A stretch of DNA of 20,455 bases from an uncultured Gammaproteobacteria bacterium (GTDB taxonomy: Bacteria > Pseudomonadota > Gammaproteobacteria > Arenicellales > UBA868): assembly GCA_913051905.1 (NCBI GenBank), contig CAJXBY010000030.1, positions 1 through 20,455 on the forward strand, in the 5' to 3' direction. Under the pieces are notes generated by a model. The model did not search any database. It was not told the origin of the DNA and saw only the letters and a list, made by a program, of their open reading frames with translations. This document shows positions 15,270 through 20,455 of the stretch, piece after piece; within the stretch, counting starts at the first letter, position 1; each line of letters opens with the position of its first letter. The translations under genes were made by a program, and so were the position numbers.

Positions 15270-15279
15270 TAAAGCCTGC

Positions 15280-16098
15280 ATGCAATTTCGCAAAGCCAAT
15301 GGAGCCCTCGGAGCGTTTGTCGAGGATGTACAGATATCAAGGCTGACGGCGGTGCAACTGGAAAAGATTCGATTAGCATTCGATCAATACAGTGTTTTGG
15401 TCTTCCGTGATCAAAACTTGACCCCTGCTCAACAGATTTCCTTTACCGAGTCTTTTGGCGAAGTAAGGCAGCATCCACTGTATCGGAGTGCTGTTCTTGA
15501 CCAGTATCCAGAAATTCTTGTTCTTGAACACAAGACGGGAGAGTGGATTAATGGCCGTAATGATACCTGGCATGCCGACGTAACGTTTGAGAAGAAGCCT
15601 CCACTGGGCAGTGTACTGTATTGTCTGGATATTCAGGAGGGCTTTGGAGATACATTGTTCTGCAACATGCGACGGGCTTACCAGAGTTTGTCACACGAGC
15701 TGCAGTCCATGATTCAAAAAATGACGGCAGAGCACTCTGCTGTTCGTATGGTTGAACGAAACAACCGTTATGGATACAACGTCCCAATCGAAAGTGTTCC
15801 CGATTCAGTGATTCATCCGGTTGTGCGTACTGATCTGTCCAACAGTCCAAGCCTTTTTGTAAACCCTATCTATACGGTAGGAATCTCCGGTATGACGGTT
15901 TCTGAAAGTGAACCCCTCCTTGGGGTTCTTTATGCACAGGCTACCCGACATGAAAACATCTATAGGCATCGCTGGATCAAAGGAGATGTGCTGATATTTG
16001 ATAATCGTTGTACGATGCATTATGCCGTTATTGACTACGGCCCGGAAATGCACCGTCTTATGCACAGGACGACAGCCGCAGGTTCGGTACCCACCTGA
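15280..16098 (+). CDS. TauD/TfdA-family Fe(II)/2-oxoglutarate-dependent dioxygenase
   Basis: A 272-residue dioxygenase closely patterned on E. coli TauD. Iron ligands are H98 and D100 ('TWHADVTF') and H247 ('DNRCTMHY'). The 2-oxoglutarate arginine is R259 and the substrate-anion arginine is R263 ('MHRLMHRTT'). Positions matching TauD taurine contacts are also kept: H65 and Y68 ('QHPLYRS') and N94 ('NGRNDTW'). It should hydroxylate a carbon next to a sulfonate or carboxylate, releasing succinate and CO2, and possibly split off sulfite or another group. ATG 15280 is the first gene of the AT-rich + strand cluster. The leader contains a hairpin that can hide its weak ribosome site. The family is secure; taurine itself is not proven. 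Confidence 0.92.
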   Translation: MQFRKANGALGAFVEDVQISRLTAVQLEKIRLAFDQYSVLVFRDQNLTPAQQISFTESFGEVRQHPLYRSAVLDQYPEILVLEHKTGEWINGRNDTWHADVTFEKKPPLGSVLYCLDIQEGFGDTLFCNMRRAYQSLSHELQSMIQKMTAEHSAVRMVERNNRYGYNVPIESVPDSVIHPVVRTDLSNSPSLFVNPIYTVGISGMTVSESEPLLGVLYAQATRHENIYRHRWIKGDVLIFDNRCTMHYAVIDYGPEMHRLMHRTTAAGSVPT

Positions 16099-16162
16099 CG
16101 TAGCCACTGCTGTTTGTCTCTCGTGACTTTTACTCTTCGACAACAAAGAGCTCACTGCAGTC

Positions 16163-17122
16163 ATGCTATTGTTAACCGCGCAGCACCTTTCATCTTTAGA
16201 TTTACCTGCAAAGAAGATCGCTGAGACGATTGGAAGCTTATTGCTTCATAGCACGAATAAACGTGCCGTTAACTTACCTAAACTGAGTTACTCAGCCCGG
16301 GATGGAAATCTATTTCAGACAATGATGGCGGTTTCTGAAGAACCGGCCTACGCGGTTACTAAGTCAGTGGGTCTATCGCCGCATAATACGGAACGTGGAC
16401 TTCCTCATATTGGCTCAACGGTCACCTTGTTCGACGGTGTAACGGGCCTTCCACTGGCCTTGCTTGATGGTGCTTGGCTCACAGCGGTTCGCACAGCAGC
16501 CCTTACGTTGATTGCCGCGTTGCACCTCGCTCCAAATAACTCGAATCGGGTTGGCTTTGTGGGTGCAGGAACTCAGGCACGAAGTCATTTGAAGGCGTTA
16601 CAAGAGTGTTTCCCTATTGATCAGGCAGTTGTTTATAGCCGTACTGAGCGGAGCAGACGGGAATTTTCGAATTGGGCGAATGATCAGGGAGTACGAGCAT
16701 TAACCACAGAAGTGCCTGAAGAACTGCTTGAGAGCTCCCAGATTGTAATCTCGTCAGTACCGGCGTCTAGAGAACTCAAACCATTTTTGGATCCCAATAC
16801 GCTTCGCTCGAAATCATTTGTTGGGGCCGTGGACTGTGGTCGTTCTTGGCTATTCGATCGACTCGATCCAGAAGACTGGGTTGTTATCGACGATCACGAA
16901 CAGGAGTCTGGCTCTCATCAACCCTTGATTGAGAATAAAAAGGTTAATCAAGATTTAAGTCAATTAGTGTCTATAGGTAGTAATAATCGGTTCGAACAGG
17001 AACAGTCTAGGCGTTTCTTCATTTTTCGTGGTTTAGCGCTTGGTGATCTTGGCGGCGCGATTGTGGCTTATGAGGCTGCGGTCGAAGCCGGCATCGGTGA
17101 GCCATTAATAATGTCTAGCTAG
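16163..17122 (+). CDS. Ornithine cyclodeaminase / mu-crystallin family protein
   Basis: A 319-residue protein of the OCD/ketimine-reductase family. Landmarks are 'YAVTKSVGLSPHNTERGLPHIGSTVTLFDGVTGLPLALLDGAWLTAVRTAA', with K67 and R110 at substrate-carboxylate positions, and the NAD(P) loop 'VGFVGAGTQARSHLKAL' (G134-A-G-T-Q-A139). Members convert ornithine to proline, reduce cyclic imines, or act as alanine or opine-type dehydrogenases. The start at ATG 16163 has no good ribosome site; the 64-base gap after the TauD-like gene holds a small CTCTT/AAGAG inverted repeat. Homologs appear in siderophore synthesis (SbnB) and in ectoine utilisation clusters (EutC). The M24-fold partner two genes downstream makes the latter comparison interesting. 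Exact reaction unknown. Confidence 0.9.
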   Translation: MLLLTAQHLSSLDLPAKKIAETIGSLLLHSTNKRAVNLPKLSYSARDGNLFQTMMAVSEEPAYAVTKSVGLSPHNTERGLPHIGSTVTLFDGVTGLPLALLDGAWLTAVRTAALTLIAALHLAPNNSNRVGFVGAGTQARSHLKALQECFPIDQAVVYSRTERSRREFSNWANDQGVRALTTEVPEELLESSQIVISSVPASRELKPFLDPNTLRSKSFVGAVDCGRSWLFDRLDPEDWVVIDDHEQESGSHQPLIENKKVNQDLSQLVSIGSNNRFEQEQSRRFFIFRGLALGDLGGAIVAYEAAVEAGIGEPLIMSS

Positions 17123-17130
17123 AAGCTACC

Positions 17131-17202
17131 GGCGATTATCGGGTCGCCAGATCGCTGCAGCTCAAAACAATTCAGGGTAATTGTCACCTATCTCCGAGTG
17201 AC
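17131..17202. other. Inverted repeats in the gap before the EamA gene
   Basis: Two weak inverted repeats: GGCGA (17131-17135)/TCGCC (17144-17148) just after the OCD stop, and GTCAC (17183-17187)/GTGAC (17198-17202). Neither has a T-run. The 121-base gap is the longest inside the cluster, so an internal promoter or processing site is possible but not demonstrable. Confidence 0.25.
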
Positions 17203-17243
17203 GATCAGGTTACTTTAGATTCCCGATTTTTATTAGGTATCAA

Positions 17244-18086
17244 ATGCATCGGTTAGAAGGAATAGGATGGATGGTCGCTGTCATAGTTGGTATGGCTATT
17301 CAAAGTGCTTTAGTCAAATGGTTGGGAGAGACCCTGAGTAGTGTACAGATCCTTTGGCTGAGGGGCGCTGTTGGGCTTTTTTTTGTCTTGCCTATATTTG
17401 CTTTTCGGCAGGTACGACTTTATTCGCATGGTCTTAAGCGCCATCTGTTGAGAGCCCTGGCTGGGGTTCTTTCGATGGCTTGTTGGTTTTATGCGCTTAC
17501 TGAACTTCCTTTGGCAGAGGCCACGTCATATTCTTTTGCAATGCCGCTGTTCCTGACAGTGCTTGCATGGGCGGTTCTGGGTGAAAGATTAAAGTGGCAG
17601 ACCTGGCTCGCAACAGTAATCGGGTTTTGCGGTGTGTTGATCATAATGCGCCCGGATGCTCTGACCGTTGGATTGGCTGCGTTGGCAGGTTTGTCAGCAG
17701 CGTTTTTCCACGCGGTTGCCGCAATTTTGATCAAGACACTGGCGAGTAGCGAATCAGCTCTAGCTCTTTTACTGTATTTTCCTATACTTACGATTTTGGT
17801 GTTCTTGTTTCCAGCAATGGCGGCCTGGTTATCCCCTACGCCAACTGAATGGTTTGGGCTTGTTGGAGTAGCAGCTCTGGGCGTACAGACACAATGGTGT
17901 TTTATTCAGGCGTGTCGCCTCTCTGATATGACGTTCCTGGCACCGTTTGACTATAGTCGATTGCTGTTTGCACTGGTGTTGGGATACTTTTTGTTTTCGG
18001 AATTGCCTGACTTGTGGACATTGGTCGGTGCAGTTGTCGTCGTTGGTAGTACCTTGTATGTAGTAAAAAGAGATCATTTACTATGA
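17244..18086 (+). CDS. EamA/DMT-family membrane transporter
   Basis: A 280-residue protein with about ten hydrophobic helices arranged as two EamA repeats. The first repeat opens with 'GIGWMVAVIVGMAIQSALVKWLG' and includes 'LPLAEATSYSFAMPLFLTVLAWAVLGERL'; the second includes 'LAPFDYSRLLFALVLGYFLFSELPDLWTLVGAVVVVGSTLYVV'. The paired ER-L and SELPD ends are typical of the family. Many drug/metabolite transporters export amino acids or metabolites, so here it may export the pathway product or an intermediate. Import cannot be excluded. ATG 17244 is preceded by a weak AGG. It overlaps nothing and lies 16 bases before the M24 gene, so the two are probably co-transcribed. Confidence 0.9.
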   Translation: MHRLEGIGWMVAVIVGMAIQSALVKWLGETLSSVQILWLRGAVGLFFVLPIFAFRQVRLYSHGLKRHLLRALAGVLSMACWFYALTELPLAEATSYSFAMPLFLTVLAWAVLGERLKWQTWLATVIGFCGVLIIMRPDALTVGLAALAGLSAAFFHAVAAILIKTLASSESALALLLYFPILTILVFLFPAMAAWLSPTPTEWFGLVGVAALGVQTQWCFIQACRLSDMTFLAPFDYSRLLFALVLGYFLFSELPDLWTLVGAVVVVGSTLYVVKRDHLL

Positions 18087-18102
18087 AGAATAAGAGCAAC
18101 TA

Positions 18103-19269
18103 ATGGCAATACCACTGATAGGACAAGAACTTGCGTTCCCTGAATTTGAATATGAGCAAAGACTGCACGCTGTGCAGAAGGATTTATCTAAGCGAAATTT
18201 AGCCGCAGGTATTCTGTTCGATCCTGAAAACATCTATTGGTTGACGGGATTTCAATCCATCGGATATTTTACTTTCCAGTGTCTGCTTGTTTTAAAAGAC
18301 AAAAAGCCAATTCTTTTGTCCAGGCAGGTGAATGGATTTCTCGCCGCCGTAACGCCTACGTTTAGTGAATTTGTTGGAATTGAAGATCATAAGTCTCCGG
18401 TCCAAGCCCTTATTGATTTGATTACTCTCCATTATGGGCCAAGTGATTTGATTGGATTAGAAACCAAAGCGTGGTATCTGACAGTCCATGATTATCTGGC
18501 ACTCAGGGCAGCCTGTGATCTTGAACTCATCGAATGGAATGGATATATCGAAGAATTCCGAAAGATCAAGAAGCCTAGCCAGATCGAATGCATGAGATCA
18601 GCAGCTCGTGCTGCTGAGGCTGGCCTGGAAGCTGCTCTTGACGCCGTAAAAGTCGGTGCATCAGAGAACGATCTAGCGTCCGCAATGCTTGGGGCTTCGA
18701 TTGCCGCTGGCAGCGAATATTTGGGCCACCCACCACTAGTGGTCAGCGGAGAGAGGACAGCACTTTGCTTTTCAATGTGGAAGCGCCGAGAACTGCGTGA
18801 AGGCGATGTGATTCTCCTGGAATCAGCGGGGTGTGTCGATCGTTATCACGCTATGGTTGCAAGGAGCGCAGTTTTAGGTCATTCGACTGAAAAGCAACGG
18901 AAAATGGCTGCCACCATCATTGCTGTCCTTGAAAAAGCGATAGAGAGTATCAAGCCGGGAGTTACATCTGCTGAAGTCGACAGAAAATGTCGAGAAATTA
19001 CAGAATCCGCCGGAGTTGAAGGGAAGTTTGCGCACCGTACTGGGTATGCCATCGGTATTGGATTCCCCCCGAACTGGTCTGAGGGGAAGTTTCTTGCCCT
19101 AAGGGCAGATGACCCGACTGTACTGGAGCCGGGTATGACATTTCACTGCGTGCCAACGTTGTTTGGAGAGCAATATGGAATGTGTTTCAGTGAGAGCGTT
19201 CTGGTGACTGATCAGGGCTGTGAAGTGTTGACAGACTTTCCAAGAAAACTTTTTGAAATTGAAATCTAG
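18103..19269 (+). CDS. M24-fold (creatinase/Xaa-Pro peptidase-like) hydrolase, DoeA/EutD-like, metal ligands mostly lost
   Basis: A 388-residue two-domain protein. The creatinase-type N-terminal domain (about 14-150, 'ILFDPENIYWLTGF') is followed by the pita-bread M24 domain (about 160-380). The peptidase metal ligands D, D, H, E, E align to E240, M251, Y315, V350 and E364, so only the last is kept and a dinuclear metal centre is unlikely. The segments 'LESAGCVDRYHAMVARS', 'HRTGYAIGIGFPPNW', 'LEPGMTFH' and 'FPRKLFE' recall ectoine hydrolase (DoeA/EutD), which opens a ring or amide without the peptidase metal site. A creatinase-like amidinohydrolase is an alternative. ATG 18103 has a modest AAGAG upstream; the next gene starts three bases after its stop. 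Confidence 0.88.
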   Translation: MAIPLIGQELAFPEFEYEQRLHAVQKDLSKRNLAAGILFDPENIYWLTGFQSIGYFTFQCLLVLKDKKPILLSRQVNGFLAAVTPTFSEFVGIEDHKSPVQALIDLITLHYGPSDLIGLETKAWYLTVHDYLALRAACDLELIEWNGYIEEFRKIKKPSQIECMRSAARAAEAGLEAALDAVKVGASENDLASAMLGASIAAGSEYLGHPPLVVSGERTALCFSMWKRRELREGDVILLESAGCVDRYHAMVARSAVLGHSTEKQRKMAATIIAVLEKAIESIKPGVTSAEVDRKCREITESAGVEGKFAHRTGYAIGIGFPPNWSEGKFLALRADDPTVLEPGMTFHCVPTLFGEQYGMCFSESVLVTDQGCEVLTDFPRKLFEIEI

Positions 19270-19272
19270 CGC

Positions 19273-20455
19273 ATGCCTTACATCAGTGATAAGAAGACTA
19301 TATTAAGCCTGCTTCAAGACCGTGCGACATTAAATGAAAATCGTATTTTCGCCTCGCAGGGGAATCAAAAACTCACAATTGGCCAATTAAAAGATCGCAC
19401 TCAGCAAACCGCAAACAGATTAACTGAATGCGGTGTTGGAGCTGGGGACAGGGTGGCTGTCATGCTGGATAACCACCTGGATAATCTGGTTCTCTTCTTT
19501 GCGTTGCTTTGGACTGGTGCAGTTCAGGTGCCGGTGAATACGCGATTGCGACATGACAGTCTATCGTATCTGATCCGGCATTCAGAACCCAAGATTGTGA
19601 TTGCTGAACAGGAGTATATGGAACATCTATTGTCCGCAAATCACCCGTTTGATAAATCCGTCTTCGTTGAACATTGTCGAGAGCACGGTTTTCTATGGCC
19701 AGATTTGACTCCGAATCCCCAGCGTAACTATAAAAACGTTGAGCCTGTGATCCGGAGTGCTAGAGACGTCCTTTTCATCATGTATACCTCGGGTACCACG
19801 GGCCCGCCAAAGGGAGTGATGGTGACGGATAAAATGCTTCGGACAGCGGCATTCGCATGCGGAAAGGCGTCGGATGCCAGGTTGGGGGATGTTTTCCTTG
19901 TCTGGGAACCGCTGTACCACATCGGCGCATTACAGTTGCTGCCAGTGGCTCTGGACATCGGTGTCGAACTTGCGATAGTTGGTCGGTTTAGTGTCAGTCG
20001 ATTTTGGGACCAAGTGCGTGAATCAAAAGCCACACAGATACATTTTCTGGGAGGAATATTGCAAATGTTGCTTCGACAGGAGGAGAGTACAGGGGATACA
20101 TATCACACGTGTCGAGTTGCCTGGGGTGGAGGAGCACCTTCTACGATAGCCTCTGAGTTTCAGAAACGTTTTAATATTGAAGTGAGAGAAAATTATGGCA
20201 TGACGGAAGCATCGAGCCTGACGAGCATTAACGAGCGAGGGCATATCGGGTCTGTGGGCAAACCAGCGCCATATTTTGATGTGTGTATCGTCGATGCCGA
20301 AGGGGTCAATAAGGGTGTCAATGAAAAAGGGGAGATTGTGGTTAAAGAATTAGAGGAAGGTCTGTTGACACCAGGGTATTTCAGAAATGAGGAAGCAACC
20401 TCGTCAGCGATTCGTGACGGGTGGTTTTTTACTGGGGACCTTGGATATTTTGATC
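19273..20455 (+). CDS. AMP-binding acyl/aryl-CoA synthetase-type enzyme, N-terminal part (3' end outside window)
   Basis: The frame is open from ATG 19273 to the window end, giving 394 residues of an expected ~500-550. The adenylate-forming core is clear: the phosphate loop 'YTSGTTGPPKG' (171-181), 'YGMTE' (308-312), 'GSVGKPAP' (326-333) and the hinge-preceding 'TGDLGYFD' (387-394). The C-terminal lid with the catalytic lysine lies beyond the edge. It activates a carboxylic acid with ATP, usually passing it to CoA. By general pattern it resembles CaiC/medium-chain or aryl-CoA ligases rather than NRPS modules, and no carrier domain is visible. It starts three bases after the M24 gene, so coupling is likely. 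The acid could be the substrate or product of the TauD/OCD/M24 steps. Confidence 0.92.
   Translation, partial: MPYISDKKTILSLLQDRATLNENRIFASQGNQKLTIGQLKDRTQQTANRLTECGVGAGDRVAVMLDNHLDNLVLFFALLWTGAVQVPVNTRLRHDSLSYLIRHSEPKIVIAEQEYMEHLLSANHPFDKSVFVEHCREHGFLWPDLTPNPQRNYKNVEPVIRSARDVLFIMYTSGTTGPPKGVMVTDKMLRTAAFACGKASDARLGDVFLVWEPLYHIGALQLLPVALDIGVELAIVGRFSVSRFWDQVRESKATQIHFLGGILQMLLRQEESTGDTYHTCRVAWGGGAPSTIASEFQKRFNIEVRENYGMTEASSLTSINERGHIGSVGKPAPYFDVCIVDAEGVNKGVNEKGEIVVKELEEGLLTPGYFRNEEATSSAIRDGWFFTGDLGYFD

Larger units (their letters stand above)
14929..15279. other. 351-base divergent intergenic region
   Basis: No credible gene is seen; short open frames here lack ribosome sites and family features. 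It divides the GC-rich left side from the AT-richer cluster on the right. It holds a palindrome CCAGGCCTGG (14997-15006), an imperfect direct repeat (15026-15055), an extended -10 motif, a perfect 12-base palindrome and a leader hairpin, the main ones listed separately. It presumably carries the promoters of def (leftward) and the TauD-like gene (rightward). Confidence 0.6.

Noticed and set aside
15033..15272. Short open frames on both strands in the 351-base intergenic region
   Set aside because: No ribosome site, no recognisable motif, and they span likely promoter and operator elements.
15280..20455. Complete ectoine utilisation (eut/doe) operon
   Set aside because: OCD-like and M24-like genes fit EutC and EutD, but the deacetylase DoeB, the DoeC/DoeD steps and an ectoine transporter are not seen, and the TauD-like gene and acyl ligase do not belong to that pathway.
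1..20455. CRISPR arrays, insertion sequences, phage or plasmid functions
   Set aside because: No regularly spaced repeats, transposase, integrase, toxin or replication motifs are visible on either strand.

Overview
The window reads as chromosomal DNA from a proteobacterium, probably an uncultured marine or soil alpha- or gammaproteobacterium. The reasons are a DctPQM TRAP transporter, a NudC/Def housekeeping pair, clear Shine-Dalgarno sites, and dense operons. This is inference from gene content; no rRNA or other taxonomic marker is present. Eighteen protein genes are supported; the first and last run off the window. I see no tRNA, rRNA, CRISPR array or transposase.

Region 1 (1-2925, + strand) holds the 3' part of a hydantoinase B/oxoprolinase-type gene, a cupin and a metal-dependent amidohydrolase. 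Region 2 (2938-7970, - strand) is a tight operon of an FAD-dependent amine/amino-acid oxidase, hydantoinase A and hydantoinase B. It converges on region 1, with only 12 bases between the stop codons. Region 3 (7971-11235) starts with a 254-base divergent control region carrying several inverted repeats, then a TRAP transporter (dctP, dctQ, dctM) on the + strand. An elaborate intercistronic RNA structure lies between dctP and dctQ. The likely logic of regions 1-3 is: the TRAP system imports a small, probably acidic, nitrogen compound; HyuA/HyuB open a cyclic amide with ATP; the amidohydrolase and the flavin oxidase act on related amides or amines. The true substrate cannot be read from the sequence.

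Region 4 (11309-14928, - strand) holds peptide deformylase, an NADH-pyrophosphatase-type Nudix enzyme, a luciferase-like (LLM) oxidoreductase started at TTG, and an SDR-fold protein whose entire catalytic tetrad looks replaced.

Region 5 (15280-20455, + strand) is visibly more AT-rich. It holds a TauD/TfdA-type Fe(II)/2-oxoglutarate dioxygenase, an ornithine-cyclodeaminase-family protein, an EamA-family exporter, an M24-fold hydrolase that has lost most metal ligands (resembling ectoine hydrolase DoeA/EutD), and an acyl/aryl-CoA-ligase-type adenylating enzyme cut by the window end. The 351-base gap before it contains an extended -10 motif, a perfect 12-base palindrome and a leader hairpin. This five-gene group is the best candidate for an undescribed pathway. 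It could be catabolic or could make a small amino-acid-like product that is exported.
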